Source: an uncultured Verrucomicrobiota bacterium (lineage in GTDB: Bacteria; Verrucomicrobiota; Verrucomicrobiia; Limisphaerales; UBA9464). Taken from it: a stretch of 32,654 bases of DNA. The position numbers and the translations under genes are program-made. The notes beneath the pieces were generated by a model. That model made no database searches and was not told the DNA's origin. It saw only the letters and a list, made by a program, of their open reading frames with translations. The stretch covers positions 1 through 32,654 of the forward strand of contig CAILNN010000270.1 in assembly GCA_903835555.1 (NCBI GenBank), in the 5' to 3' direction. Shown in pieces: positions 8,477 to 16,917 of the stretch; the stretch's first letter is position 1, and each line of letters starts with the position of its first letter.

Positions 8477-9020
8477 TTCTATAACGGACGATTCCGTCGA
8501 AGTCGTTGTTGCTTTGGGTGCCAATTTAGGCGATCCGCTGGCTCAACTTCGGTTTGCCGCCCGTGAACTGGAGAAGATTTCGATCCGTCCCCTTCGCTAT
8601 TCGTCGGTATGGGAGACTCAACCCGTTGATTGTCCGCCCGGGTCCCCCGTGTTTGCGAATACAATCATACTCGCGGTCGCAGGCGCTGACGAATCCCCAA
8701 AAGCGTGGCTCGATCAATTTCAAGACTGGGAACGCCAGGCGGGTCGTCTTCCGAAACGGATGCTGAATGAGGCTCGCCCCTTGGATGTCGACCTCATCGC
8801 TTGGGGACGACGGCAGTTATCAACCGACCGTCTGGTCCTTCCTCATCCGCGCGCTCATCTGCGGCGTTTCGTGCTCGAACCTCTGGTCGAGCTGCTTCCA
8901 GAATGGTACCTACCAGGACAGTTGAAGCCCGTTCGAGACCTCCTGGAAGGTTTGCCGCCCGACTCTACTTTCCGCAAGTGGGTATCTGCACCGGAGTTTT
9001 CCTTCCTGTGTCGAAACTAG
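8457..9020 (+). CDS. folK: 2-amino-4-hydroxy-6-hydroxymethyldihydropteridine pyrophosphokinase
   Basis: HPPK transfers pyrophosphate from ATP to the pterin alcohol in folate synthesis. Visible family motifs in order are VVALGANLGDP, RYSSVWETQPVDCPPGSPVFANT, RPLDVDLIAWG (the metal-binding D-x-D) and LPHPRAHLRRFVLEPL. I place the start at the ATG that overlaps the end of dapB, giving 187 residues. The frame is open further upstream, but that part lies deep inside dapB and shows no family similarity. No clear ribosome-binding site supports any start, so translational coupling to dapB is likely. The gene converges on recN with only 17 bases between stops. Confidence 0.92.
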   Translation: MCSDSADSITDDSVEVVVALGANLGDPLAQLRFAARELEKISIRPLRYSSVWETQPVDCPPGSPVFANTIILAVAGADESPKAWLDQFQDWERQAGRLPKRMLNEARPLDVDLIAWGRRQLSTDRLVLPHPRAHLRRFVLEPLVELLPEWYLPGQLKPVRDLLEGLPPDSTFRKWVSAPEFSFLCRN

Positions 9021-9037
9021 TCCCTGCTCGACTCTGC

Positions 9038-10711
9038 TTACCGTCCCTCCTTCGCCCGTTCCAACAATTCCTCGGCATGCCCGAAGGCTGCTGCACTCAT
9101 GCCTCCCAGCATCCGGGCGATTTCCGCTATCCGCCCCGGACCGTCCAGTCGTTCCATTCGGGACTCGGTCCGCCCATCCGCGACGTGCTTCGACACTAGG
9201 TAATGACTGTGCCCGTGCGCGGCGACCGGTGCCAGGTGGGTAATACACAGCACCTGATGCCCCTTTGCTATTTCCCTCAGTTTTTGGCCCACTGCCTGCC
9301 CTGTTTCTCCACCGACATTGGCGTCGACCTCGTCAAAAATGAGCACCGGGACCTCATCTTCGGCGGCCAGCACGGTCTTAAACGCCAACATGACTCGCGC
9401 CAATTCCCCGCTTGAAGCGATGGAACGAAGCGGTTTCGGCGGTTCACCTGGATTGGGTGCGAATTGAAATTCGCACGTGTCAAACCCAGTGGCACTTGGT
9501 GTCTCGCTCGTGCTGATCTCCACGTCCACCCGGCTTTGCCGAAATCCCAAGGCCGCCAATTGATCGGCTACCGACTGACTCAGTCTGGGAATGGCTTCCC
9601 GTCGGTGCGTCGATAATTCTCGACCAATTTCCCCAAGCTGACGGTCAACTCGTTCCAACTGCATCGCCAGCTCAGCGGCTCGGTTTTCGAGACCTTCCAA
9701 AGCAGCCAACTTTTCGCGGCTCGCTTCGCCGAATGCCATCACATCCGCCACCGTTGGACCGTATTTGCGTTTTAATCCTTGAAGCAGGTCGATTCGCTCT
9801 TCCAGCTCTTGCAGACGTTCTGGATCCAGCTCCAGCCGATCAAAATAGCGTGAAAGCAAGGATTGGAGCTCGTTCAAAGCGTCGGCGGCGCTGACATGCA
9901 CCGTCATCAGCTCCACGGCTCCCGGATCATGCCGTTGCAAGTCAGCCAACAACCGCCCGAGTGTGCCCATTCGGTCCATGAGGGTATCATCTCCCTCACT
10001 CAAGGTCGCCTGGGCTGCCTGGGTGGTTTCGATAAGGCGTGCAGCATTACTGATTCGCTGAAATTCAGTATGGAGTTCTGCTTCTTCTTCGGGCCGAAGG
10101 CCAGCCGCCTCAATTTCATGCGCCTGGTGGCGCAGGAGGTCTAATTGCTGATGGTAAGTCACATCATCAATGACCAAGGATGTTCGCTCTTCTAGGAGTT
10201 CCCGGCGGCGCGTCCAAAGGGCATCCCACTTGCCTCGCAAGGTATCCAGCCCAGAGAATGCATCGAGAATGGCCAGTTGTTTGGTCGGCTGGAGCAACGA
10301 TTGGTGTTCATGCGGTCCGTGAAGATCGACCAACCATTCTCCCAGCCGGACCAATATCGCCACGGAAGTCGGTGAACCGTTGACGAATTGCCGATTCGTT
10401 CCGGCGCTGGTGAATGACCGCCGAATTCGGAGTTCGCCCGGTTCGCCAATGTCCAAACCGTTCTCCTCCAGAAAGGAATCCAGCGGCGCTGATAACTGGC
10501 GCGTGTCAAATACGGCCTCGACGGAGCAACTATCCGTCCCACTCCGAATCAGCGTCCGATCAGCCCGCTGGCCGATAATCAGGTTGATCGCTCCCAGGAT
10601 GACCGATTTGCCGGCACCCGTTTCTCCGGTGATCACGTTGAAGCCCGGCGTGAGCTCCATGGTTAGGTCCGCCACCAGCGCCAGATTCTTGATCCGCAGC
10701 GTCGTCAGCAC
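9038..10711 (-). CDS. recN: DNA repair protein RecN
   Basis: An SMC-like ATPase of 557 residues, the normal RecN length, acting in double-strand break repair. The N-terminus [36 protein letters not shown] carries the Walker A box (GETGAGKS, 29-36). The middle, about residues 150-370, is rich in charged and leucine residues and looks like the family's antiparallel coiled coil. The C-terminus has the ABC signature region [17 protein letters not shown], Walker [17 protein letters not shown] and the H-loop [20 protein letters not shown]. Nothing essential is missing. It is divergent from the MBL-fold gene; no LexA-type box was recognised in the 71-base gap. Confidence 0.95.
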   Translation of the reverse strand: MLTTLRIKNLALVADLTMELTPGFNVITGETGAGKSVILGAINLIIGQRADRTLIRSGTDSCSVEAVFDTRQLSAPLDSFLEENGLDIGEPGELRIRRSFTSAGTNRQFVNGSPTSVAILVRLGEWLVDLHGPHEHQSLLQPTKQLAILDAFSGLDTLRGKWDALWTRRRELLEERTSLVIDDVTYHQQLDLLRHQAHEIEAAGLRPEEEAELHTEFQRISNAARLIETTQAAQATLSEGDDTLMDRMGTLGRLLADLQRHDPGAVELMTVHVSAADALNELQSLLSRYFDRLELDPERLQELEERIDLLQGLKRKYGPTVADVMAFGEASREKLAALEGLENRAAELAMQLERVDRQLGEIGRELSTHRREAIPRLSQSVADQLAALGFRQSRVDVEISTSETPSATGFDTCEFQFAPNPGEPPKPLRSIASSGELARVMLAFKTVLAAEDEVPVLIFDEVDANVGGETGQAVGQKLREIAKGHQVLCITHLAPVAAHGHSHYLVSKHVADGRTESRMERLDGPGRIAEIARMLGGMSAAAFGHAEELLERAKEGR

Positions 10712-10782
10712 AGTTCCTCCATTTCTCCCTGTGGATTGCCAATTGCCAACTTGTTTCTAACCCGTTCATCGTTGTCACAGCG

Positions 10783-11565
10783 ATGGCGTTCGAATTTCGG
10801 TTTCTCGGCTCCGGTACTTCCCAGGGAGTACCGGTCATAGGCAAGGACTATCCCCCAGCCTTTTTGGCCAATCCGCGCAATCATCGGTTGCGCCCATCCA
10901 TCTACGTCGCCACCGATTCTACCCGCCTTGTCGTTGATACGACCCCCGATTTTCGCACCCAGATGCTGCGGGAAAACTTGGGATTCCTTGATGCCGTGCT
11001 GGTCACTCACGCTCATGCTGACCATGTCATGGGCATGGATGATTGTCGCCGGGTCTGCGATCTGCGCGGCGGCTCGTTGCCCATCTATGCCTCGGACGAA
11101 ACTTTGGAGGCCCTGCTTCGCGTTTTTGTCTACGCCTTTGATGGGCGTCCCATCCCACGCGGCTATTTCCATCCAGACCCACGCCCCATCCGTGGACCCT
11201 TTGATATCGGCGACTTGCATGTGGTTCCCTTTCCCCTGCCTCACGGTCGAATGACGACCCTGGGATTCCTTTTTATCCAAAATGGTCATCGGCGACTGGC
11301 TTACATGAGCGATTGCAACGCGGTCCCCGACCACGTGCTGGACATGGTTCACGGAGTCGACGTCGTCGTTCTGGATGCCCTTCGCCGCCAACCGCACCCG
11401 ACCCACATGTGTCTCGACGAAGCCCTGACGGCCGCACGGCGGATTGGTGCCGAACGGACTTATCTCACTCATCTCACTCACGACTACGACCACGACGTCG
11501 ACCAGGCGGATTTGCCGCCCAATGTATGGCTCGCCTTCGATACCCTGCGGGTCGAAGTCGTCTGA
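10783..11565 (+). CDS. MBL-fold metallo-hydrolase (PhnP-like)
   Basis: A 260-residue metallo-beta-lactamase-fold protein. The metal site THAHADH is at 75-81, with further ligands in FPLPHGR, YMSDCN and the C-terminal [13 protein letters not shown]. The N-terminus [17 protein letters not shown] is typical of the PhnP/PqqB-like branch whose characterised members cleave cyclic phosphate esters. No phn or pqq genes lie next to it, so the substrate is unknown. A PQQ-dependent enzyme is encoded about 18 kb away, but the sequence has no specific PqqB feature that I can point to. The PlsC-like gene begins 8 bases after its stop. Confidence 0.85.
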   Translation: MAFEFRFLGSGTSQGVPVIGKDYPPAFLANPRNHRLRPSIYVATDSTRLVVDTTPDFRTQMLRENLGFLDAVLVTHAHADHVMGMDDCRRVCDLRGGSLPIYASDETLEALLRVFVYAFDGRPIPRGYFHPDPRPIRGPFDIGDLHVVPFPLPHGRMTTLGFLFIQNGHRRLAYMSDCNAVPDHVLDMVHGVDVVVLDALRRQPHPTHMCLDEALTAARRIGAERTYLTHLTHDYDHDVDQADLPPNVWLAFDTLRVEVV

Positions 11566-11573
11566 TCGATTCC

Positions 11574-12254
11574 ATGAATCCCTCTCTCAATTATCGTTTC
11601 TGGCGAGTCGTTGTGCGGGCGCTCGCCCGGGCGTATTGGGACCTCCGAATTTATAATGTCGAGCGTGTCCCAACCACCGGACCAGTCATTCTCGCCGCCA
11701 ACCACGCCTCTTTTGCCGATCCACCTCTCGTCGGCGTCGGAATCCATCGCGCGACCTATTTCCTGGCGCGCGATACCTTGTTTCGCCAGCCGCTCTTCGG
11801 TGCCTGGCTTCGGTCCGTTAATAGCATTCCCGTCGACCGCGAGGGCGGAGGTGCTGCCGGACTTCGAGTAGTCCTCAACCTGCTGGAGCAAGGAGAAATG
11901 GTCCTTCTTTTCCCCGAGGGAACGCGCTCTCCCAACGGCGATCTTCTTCCAGCCCGACCCGGGCTTGGCCTGATCGCTATCAAATCGGGCGCTCCGGTGG
12001 TCCCGGTCCGTTTGTTCGGATTGTTTGACGCCTGGGGACGACATCGGCGGTTGCCTGGACCCGGACGGGTCGTGATCAAATATGGCTTTCCCTTGCGATT
12101 TGATGACTCCCCCGGTTCCGAATGGATTCCTTCCGGCTTGAGTGCCAAAGCCCGGAGCCAATGGGCTTCAGATCGCATCATGCAGGCCATCGGCAACCTC
12201 GCTCCATGTCAGGAGTTGACCGCTTTTCCACCAACCCGCACAATTTCAACGTAA
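11574..12254 (+). CDS. 1-acyl-sn-glycerol-3-phosphate acyltransferase (PlsC-like)
   Basis: A 226-residue acyltransferase of the PlsC family, which adds the second acyl chain in phosphatidic acid synthesis at the membrane. The catalytic NHASFAD motif (NHx4D, 43-49) and the glycerophosphate-binding FPEGTRSP (113-120) are intact, with SIPVDRE and VPVRLFG as further family blocks. The frame is open for another 87 codons upstream, but those lie over the MBL-fold gene and carry no family sequence, so the ATG 8 bases after that gene's stop is chosen. The last 20 or so residues look unstructured. Which acyl acceptor is used is inferred from the family only. Confidence 0.9.
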   Translation: MNPSLNYRFWRVVVRALARAYWDLRIYNVERVPTTGPVILAANHASFADPPLVGVGIHRATYFLARDTLFRQPLFGAWLRSVNSIPVDREGGGAAGLRVVLNLLEQGEMVLLFPEGTRSPNGDLLPARPGLGLIAIKSGAPVVPVRLFGLFDAWGRHRRLPGPGRVVIKYGFPLRFDDSPGSEWIPSGLSAKARSQWASDRIMQAIGNLAPCQELTAFPPTRTIST

Positions 12255-12277
12255 ATCATTGAATAAAAGGAATATCG

Positions 12278-12430
12278 GTAGGGTGAGACTCCGTCGAACC
12301 ATGGGCGGTCCGAACAACGCTCGCCGCGCAGGTTATGCCTCACCTGATCCAGAGCGCAGCGGGTGGGATGCTGCCCTCTAAGACTGCGCTATCTGGCTAT
12401 TGCCCGTTACACCAGTCCCCTCTAGGTTCC
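12278..12430. repeat. Hairpin-rich intergenic element, probably a dispersed repeat
   Basis: The gap before grpE contains CAGGT-8-ACCTG (12339-12356) and a perfect 7-bp stem AGCGCAG (12353-12359) with CTGCGCT (12384-12390) around a 24-base loop that itself holds GGG and CCC runs. The two stems overlap by a few bases and cannot both form fully. AGCGCAG and the AAGACTGCGCT on the other side resemble the hairpin at 85-104. No coding sequence and no CIRCE heat-shock operator (TTAGCACTC with its inverted copy) were seen here, although grpE-dnaJ follows. The repeat status is inferred. Confidence 0.4.
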
Positions 12431-12458
12431 GTCGCACTTTGACGCAGATGGTTGTGAC

Positions 12459-13046
12459 ATGAACGAATCCACTCTCGATCCAAATCCAACGGCTTCAACC
12501 GAAACCACTTCCCATGGTGGTGGCCATTCGGAAAGCTCGCCTCCATCTTCTCAAGAGAATCAGGAGTTGGCGGCTGCTTTGGCCAAAGCTGCTGATAATT
12601 ATGACCGCCTGCTGCGGATGACAGCTGACTTCGATAATTACAAGAAGCGAGCGGCCCGAGAACGGGAGGATGTGCGCCGCGCGACCTACGAGTCTCTGTT
12701 GTCCCGCCTGATCCCAGTCCTGGATAACTTCGAAATGGCCTTGACTGCCGCCGAACAACCGCAGGCAAACGTCGATACCATCCGGTCTGGAGTTTCCATG
12801 ATCCTCCAGCAACTTCGTGGCGCGTTCGCGGATGCCGGTCTGGAAGAAGTCAACGCTCTGGGCCAACGATTTGATCCCGCCATTCACGAAGCAGTTTCCC
12901 AGCAGGAATCCGACGATGTCGATGAAGGAAAGGTCGTGCACCAATTGCGAAAGGGGTACCGCCTTCGCGATCGCCTGCTGCGCCCTGCCAGTGTCGTCGT
13001 CGCCAAGAAGCGCGAAACCAGTCGTACCGTTCCAGTTGAAGGATAA
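12459..13046 (+). CDS. grpE: Nucleotide exchange factor GrpE
   Basis: GrpE releases ADP from DnaK in the Hsp70 chaperone cycle. The protein has 195 residues: an acidic, low-complexity N-terminus rich in S, T and E, then a coiled coil from about 30 to 75 ([37 protein letters not shown]), then the C-terminal domain with the family pattern [10 protein letters not shown] and [16 protein letters not shown]. dnaJ starts 2 bases after its stop. dnaK is not in the window, so this operon is separate from it. No clear ribosome-binding site precedes the ATG. Confidence 0.95.
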   Translation: MNESTLDPNPTASTETTSHGGGHSESSPPSSQENQELAAALAKAADNYDRLLRMTADFDNYKKRAAREREDVRRATYESLLSRLIPVLDNFEMALTAAEQPQANVDTIRSGVSMILQQLRGAFADAGLEEVNALGQRFDPAIHEAVSQQESDDVDEGKVVHQLRKGYRLRDRLLRPASVVVAKKRETSRTVPVEG

Positions 13047-13048
13047 TC

Positions 13049-14191
13049 ATGTCGACGTCGAGAAAGCGGGATTATTACGAGGTTCTGGGTGTCCAACGCG
13101 ATGCCAGCCCAGAAGAGGTCAAAAAGGCGTTTCGCAAATTGGCCCCCAAATTTCATCCGGATACCAATCCAGGCGATAAAGCGGCGGAAGAGCGATTCAA
13201 AGAACTGGGGGAAGCCTACGAAGCCATCAGCGATCCCCAAAAGCGCGCTGCCTACGATCAATATGGCCACGCTGCTTTCGATCCCCGGATGCGTGCAGGA
13301 GCCGGCGGCGGTGGATTCCATGATCCCATGGACATTTTCGGCCAGGCTTTCGGTGGCCAAAGCATGGGAGATATCTTGGGCAGCCTGTTCGGTGAAGAGC
13401 GCGATTCTGGAGGTCCATCGCGAGGTGCAGACCTCCGATACGATCTCGAAATCACTTTGGAAGAGGCCGTGAACGGTGTCGAAAAACACCTGACCTTGAC
13501 CAAACCCGGTGTTTGCGAAGACTGCAAAGGCTCCGGGGCCGAGAAGGGCTCCAGGCGCATCCGATGCACCACCTGCAACGGGAAAGGCCGGGTTATCATG
13601 TCCCGAGGCATCTTTAGCATCCAGCAAACCTGTCCGTCCTGTCAGGGAGCTGGCGAGTCCATCGACCGCCCTTGCCGGTCCTGCGATGGCGAAGGTCGCG
13701 TCAGCAAGACCCAGACGGTCCCGCTTCGAATTCCTCCCGGCGTTAATACTGGCACCAAGCTTCGCTCCACAGGTAACGGTGAAGCCGGTCACCGCGGTGG
13801 GACCTCGGGTGATCTCTACGTGGTGCTTCATTTGACCGAACACCCCATCTTCAAACGGGATGGCGATGACCTGCTCTGCGAAGTTCCTGTCTCATTTCCA
13901 CAAGCGGCTCTGGGTGCTGAAATCAATGTGCCCACCATGACGGGCAAGGCCCAGATTCGGCTTCCCGCCGGGACTCAAACCGGCTCCCTCTTTCGCCTGA
14001 AAGGTCGGGGAGTCAAAAGCCTCCAAGGTGGCGGGGTAGGGGACCTACTGGTGAAAATCTCGGTCGAAGTCCCAACCAAACTCAACGCTGCCCAACGGGC
14101 GAAACTGGAGGAGTTCGCCCATCTCTGCGACGATAACGTCAATCCGCAAAGCAGAAGCTTTTTGGAGCGAGCTCGCGAGTTTTTTGGATAA
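13049..14191 (+). CDS. dnaJ: Chaperone protein DnaJ
   Basis: A full-length type I J-protein of 380 residues, the Hsp40 partner that stimulates DnaK ATPase. The J domain is at 7-72 with the HPD tripeptide at 36-38. A glycine-rich linker (GAGGGGF) follows. The four zinc-binding CxxCxGxG motifs have cysteine pairs at 156/159, 173/176, 195/198 and 209/212. The C-terminal substrate-binding domains end with a plain tail. AAGGA six bases before the ATG supports the start. It is 2 bases behind grpE. The J-domain helix reads LAPKFHPD where most members have a tyrosine before HPD, a conservative change. Confidence 0.97.
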   Translation: MSTSRKRDYYEVLGVQRDASPEEVKKAFRKLAPKFHPDTNPGDKAAEERFKELGEAYEAISDPQKRAAYDQYGHAAFDPRMRAGAGGGGFHDPMDIFGQAFGGQSMGDILGSLFGEERDSGGPSRGADLRYDLEITLEEAVNGVEKHLTLTKPGVCEDCKGSGAEKGSRRIRCTTCNGKGRVIMSRGIFSIQQTCPSCQGAGESIDRPCRSCDGEGRVSKTQTVPLRIPPGVNTGTKLRSTGNGEAGHRGGTSGDLYVVLHLTEHPIFKRDGDDLLCEVPVSFPQAALGAEINVPTMTGKAQIRLPAGTQTGSLFRLKGRGVKSLQGGGVGDLLVKISVEVPTKLNAAQRAKLEEFAHLCDDNVNPQSRSFLERAREFFG

Positions 14192-14200
14192 ACCGGTCAC

Positions 14201-14216
14201 TTGACGGTCTAGTCAT
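14201..14216. promoter_or_regulatory. Palindromic site resembling the TetR-gene operator
   Basis: TTGACGGTCTAGTCAT lies in the 48-base gap before rsmE. It shares 14 of 16 positions with the palindrome in the promoter of the TetR gene at 21802-21817. The inverted halves are TGAC and GTCA around a 6-base centre. The same regulator could act here, or the TTGAC could simply be a -35 element. The assignment is inferred from similarity between two sites only. Confidence 0.35.
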
Positions 14217-14239
14217 AAGTTCTTGCCCTCGCCTGGCCG

Positions 14240-14986
14240 ATGCACCGGTTCTTTGTTCCACACCTCCAGACGTCCGGCGACCGCCTGCGGTTGGGACCCG
14301 AAGAGGCCCATCATGCCACTCGGGTCCTGCGATTGGGACCGGGCGATGCCGTGGTCCTCTTGGATGGACAAGGTGGCGAATTCAAGGCTGTCATTGAATC
14401 CGCCCAACGCCAGGAGGTCATTGTCTGCGTGCGGGAACGGGTACGCCACCCCGCTCCCTTCGCCGAGGTCGTATTGGTTCAGGCCGTTGCCAAGTCCCAG
14501 GCCATGGATGGCGTCATCCACCGAGCCGTCGAGTTAGGCTGTCACGCCATCCAGCCGTTGCTGACCGCCCATTCGGTGAGCCGTCCCGATGACCCCGAGT
14601 CCAAGCGCGATAAATGGCAAACCATCGCCACCGAAGCGGCCAAGCAATCGGGAAACCCGTGGTTGACTCGCATTCAGCCTCTTCTGACCCCACTGGAATG
14701 GCTGCGGTCTACTGATCGCCCGTCGCACATCATCGTCGCCTCGCTAGCCGACTCTCCGGAATCGCTCCGGAATATCCTATCGGACGTCCCCGGTGCCGAG
14801 CCCCCGAAAATTGCCGTCTTAGTCGGTCCCGAAGGTGACTTCTCGCCCGAGGAATACGCCACTTTCCGGTCCATTGGTGCACGGCCCGTTTCCCTCGGAC
14901 CGTTGGTCCTTCGAGTCGAAACGGCCGCGATTGCTCTTTTGGCGATGGTCCAGTATGAGTTGCGTCTGATCGCCAACCGTTCCTGA
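14240..14986 (+). CDS. rsmE: 16S rRNA m3U1498 methyltransferase
   Basis: RsmE is a SPOUT-class methyltransferase that modifies U1498 of 16S rRNA using S-adenosylmethionine. The 248-residue protein has the PUA-like N-terminal domain (MHRFFVPHLQ, EEAHHATRVLRLGPGD) and the knotted C-terminal domain with LVGPEGDFSPEEYATF and LGPLVLRVETAAIALLAMVQYEL, the SAM-binding trefoil-knot signature. Length is normal. It follows dnaJ by 48 bases; the order dnaJ then rsmE is common in bacteria, although prmA, often between them, is absent here. Confidence 0.94.
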   Translation: MHRFFVPHLQTSGDRLRLGPEEAHHATRVLRLGPGDAVVLLDGQGGEFKAVIESAQRQEVIVCVRERVRHPAPFAEVVLVQAVAKSQAMDGVIHRAVELGCHAIQPLLTAHSVSRPDDPESKRDKWQTIATEAAKQSGNPWLTRIQPLLTPLEWLRSTDRPSHIIVASLADSPESLRNILSDVPGAEPPKIAVLVGPEGDFSPEEYATFRSIGARPVSLGPLVLRVETAAIALLAMVQYELRLIANRS

Positions 14987-15030
14987 CCAAGGTTGCGCCT
15001 GCCCCCTTCCTTGCTGCATCCTCTCAGGGG

Positions 15031-16098
15031 ATGAAGCCTTTACCTGTCCCCATTGAACTCGGTTACCGGATGCCGGCCGAATGGGAGCATCACGCAGCCA
15101 CCTGGTTGACTTGGCCGCGACCGGACGGCATCAGTTTCCCCAATGGATATGATGCGATTCCCGACGTCTACTCCCGCTTCATTTTCCACCTGACCCGCCA
15201 CGAAGCGGTTCATATCAACGTGTGGGATGTTGAAATGGCGGAGACGATTCGCCAAGTCCTCCGCCGACACCATGTCCCGCTGGAACGGGTCCATTTCCAC
15301 GAGTTTCCCAGCTATGAACCGTGGTGTCGCGACCATGGCCCCATTTTTATCGTTCGCGATTCCGAAGCCGGGCGCGACCGTGCCATCGTCGACTGGGATT
15401 ACAATGCTTGGGGCGGCAAGTATCCACCCTATGAGCTGGACGACGCTGTTCCCCAGCATGTCGCCCGCTTGCTCGGATTGCCCCTGTTCTCCCCCGGAAT
15501 CGTCATGGAAGGAGGTTCCATTGAAGTCAATGGGCGGGGAACTCTCCTGACCACCGAGGCTTGCCTTCTAAATCCCAACCGCAATCCCCACCTGAATCGC
15601 GAACAGATTGAGCACTACCTGCATGACTTTCTTGGAGTTACTCAAGTCTTGTGGCTTGGGGAGGGGATCGTCGGCGACGATACCGACGGCCATATTGATG
15701 ATCTCGCCCGGTTTCTCGATGGGACGACCATTGCCACCGTGGTCGAATCCGATCCTCTCGATGAGAACTACGGGTTGCTGCAGGATAACTTGCATCGGTT
15801 GAAAGCACTTCGCGACCCTTCCGGACATCCCTTCCGAATCATCCAATTACCAATGCCCGGTCGTGTGGAGCGCGACAGTCAGCGGCTGCCTGCCAGCTAC
15901 GCCAATTTTTACATCGCCAATCAACAGGTAATCCTCCCCACATTTCGCGATCCGAATGACCGGCTCGCGCAGGAAATCCTGCAACGGGAATTCTCCGATC
16001 GCGAAGTCGTTCCAATCGATTCCTCCGATCTCATCTGGGGGCTCGGCTCCTTTCACTGCATCTCCCAGCAAGAGCCCGCTTCAACTTCCGGAATATAA
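15031..16098 (+). CDS. aguA: Agmatine deiminase family protein
   Basis: A 355-residue member of the guanidino-modifying enzyme superfamily (Porphyromonas-type peptidylarginine deiminase branch). AguA hydrolyses agmatine to N-carbamoylputrescine and ammonia in polyamine synthesis. Substrate-site and catalytic motifs are seen in order: MPAEWEHHAATWLTWP (14-29), EPWCRDHGPIF (96-106), WDYNAWGGKYPPYELD (122-137), GDDTDGHIDDLARF with H221, and GLGSFHCISQQEP with the nucleophile C343. There is no signal peptide, which favours agmatine over peptidylarginine as substrate. No N-carbamoylputrescine amidase gene (aguB) is adjacent, so the next step must be encoded elsewhere. A hairpin 19 bases after the stop may terminate the transcript. 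Confidence 0.88.
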   Translation: MKPLPVPIELGYRMPAEWEHHAATWLTWPRPDGISFPNGYDAIPDVYSRFIFHLTRHEAVHINVWDVEMAETIRQVLRRHHVPLERVHFHEFPSYEPWCRDHGPIFIVRDSEAGRDRAIVDWDYNAWGGKYPPYELDDAVPQHVARLLGLPLFSPGIVMEGGSIEVNGRGTLLTTEACLLNPNRNPHLNREQIEHYLHDFLGVTQVLWLGEGIVGDDTDGHIDDLARFLDGTTIATVVESDPLDENYGLLQDNLHRLKALRDPSGHPFRIIQLPMPGRVERDSQRLPASYANFYIANQQVILPTFRDPNDRLAQEILQREFSDREVVPIDSSDLIWGLGSFHCISQQEPASTSGI

Positions 16099-16117
16099 AG
16101 CACCGATTAAGAAGTAG

Positions 16118-16136
16118 AAGCGGCGTCTCGCCGCTT
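16118..16136 (+). terminator. Strong hairpin after the agmatine deiminase gene
   Basis: AAGCGGCG-TCT-CGCCGCTT is a perfect 8-bp stem with a 3-base loop, starting 19 bases past the stop codon. Only TT follows the stem (T135-T137), so it is a weak rho-independent terminator at best. It may equally be the first hairpin of the repeat-like region that continues to 16226. Confidence 0.4.
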
Positions 16137-16226
16137 TCCCTACCACCGAGCGAATGCCCGCCAGGTCGTGGACTGCACCAGTCCTCTGGCGCTTTGGAAA
16201 CGGCCGTGAAATCGACGGCAGCCGTC
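16118..16226. repeat. Cluster of perfect hairpins, probable dispersed repeat
   Basis: Three perfect inverted repeats follow one another in about 110 bases of the 222-base gap between aguA and the SOUL gene. They are an 8-bp stem at 16118-16136, GGACTG-CAC-CAGTCC at 16170-16184 nested inside GCCAG (16160-16164) and CTGGC (16186-16190), and GACGGC-A-GCCGTC at 16214-16226. ACGGC at 16200-16204 can also pair with GCCGT at 16221-16225. No open reading frame of interest is present. The density of stems suggests a structured repeat rather than a simple terminator. Confidence 0.45.
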
Positions 16227-16320
16227 AGATAGTCACATGCCTTTTGAAACCGCGCCCCTCAGCAAATCACCTCCCCAATCCCCCACTCGCTTAATGACAA
16301 TCCGGCACTAGTATTTCTCA

Positions 16321-16908
16321 ATGTGGAAGAAAGTCATGCTCTCGATCCTTGCCGTGATTGCTTTGGGCGTGTTGGCCGCCGGTTGTTTTACCTCCCGCGC
16401 CGGTTATGCCAGTGCTCCCTACACCGTCCGCTCCACCGATGGCCCTTTTGAGGTTCGCGATTATCCCTCCCTCCAGATTGCCGCTACTCGCACCGGCCCG
16501 GACGGTTCCGATAACGGGTTCATGCGCCTGTTTCATTACATTTCGGGAGATAATTCCGATAATGGAAAAATCTCCATGACAACCCCTGTATTCATGTTGC
16601 CAGGGGCCACCCAGGAAATGGCCTTTGTCCTCCCTGAAAGCTACCGGACCAATCGCCCACCTCAGCCCAAGGAATCCTCGGTCCAAGTCCGGGAACTACC
16701 GGCGAGGCGATTCGCCGTCTACCGATTCTCCGGCTACCGACGAACCGAGACCGAGGCTGAGGCGCGCAGACAGTTGGAAACGTGGCTTCAGAAAGTGAGA
16801 TTAATTGGCGATGGCGAACCCGTTTACGCCTATTTCGACCCGCCGTGGACCCCCTCGTTTCTGCGTCGTAATGAGGTCATGTTGCCTCTCAAGCCTAATC
16901 TGCCCTAG
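16321..16908 (+). CDS. SOUL-family heme-binding lipoprotein
   Basis: A 195-residue protein of the SOUL/HBP family, whose members bind heme or other tetrapyrroles. The N-terminus is a lipoprotein signal: positively charged MWKK, a hydrophobic core, and the lipobox LAAGC with the lipidated cysteine at 22, so it should be anchored outside the cytoplasm. The domain shows the family blocks YTVRSTDGPFEVRDYPSLQIAAT, NGKISMTTPVFM, MAFVLPESY, ELPARRFAVYRFSGY and EPVYAYFDPPWTPSFLRRNEVMLPL. The Mg2+ ATPase gene starts 9 bases after its stop, which suggests a shared transcript. The ligand and the link to magnesium are unknown. Confidence 0.88.
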   Translation: MWKKVMLSILAVIALGVLAAGCFTSRAGYASAPYTVRSTDGPFEVRDYPSLQIAATRTGPDGSDNGFMRLFHYISGDNSDNGKISMTTPVFMLPGATQEMAFVLPESYRTNRPPQPKESSVQVRELPARRFAVYRFSGYRRTETEAEARRQLETWLQKVRLIGDGEPVYAYFDPPWTPSFLRRNEVMLPLKPNLP

Positions 16909-16917
16909 GGTCATAAA

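Noticed and set aside
10705-11493. Minus-strand open frame of 262 codons over the MBL-fold gene
   Set aside because: It overlaps recN's start and a clear metallo-hydrolase on the other strand; shadow frame.
11484-12161. Minus-strand open frame over the PlsC-like gene
   Set aside because: The opposite strand encodes intact NHx4D and FPEGTR motifs; the antisense product is not protein-like.
12255-12458. CIRCE or other heat-shock operator before grpE
   Set aside because: Searched by eye for TTAGCACTC with its inverted copy; not present.
12884-13843. Long open frame on the minus strand opposite grpE-dnaJ (319 codons)
   Set aside because: It is antisense to two certain genes and its translation has no family character; it mirrors the codon bias of dnaJ.
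16909-16917. Mg2+-sensing leader or riboswitch before the Mg2+ ATPase
   Set aside because: Only 9 bases separate the two genes; no space for a leader.
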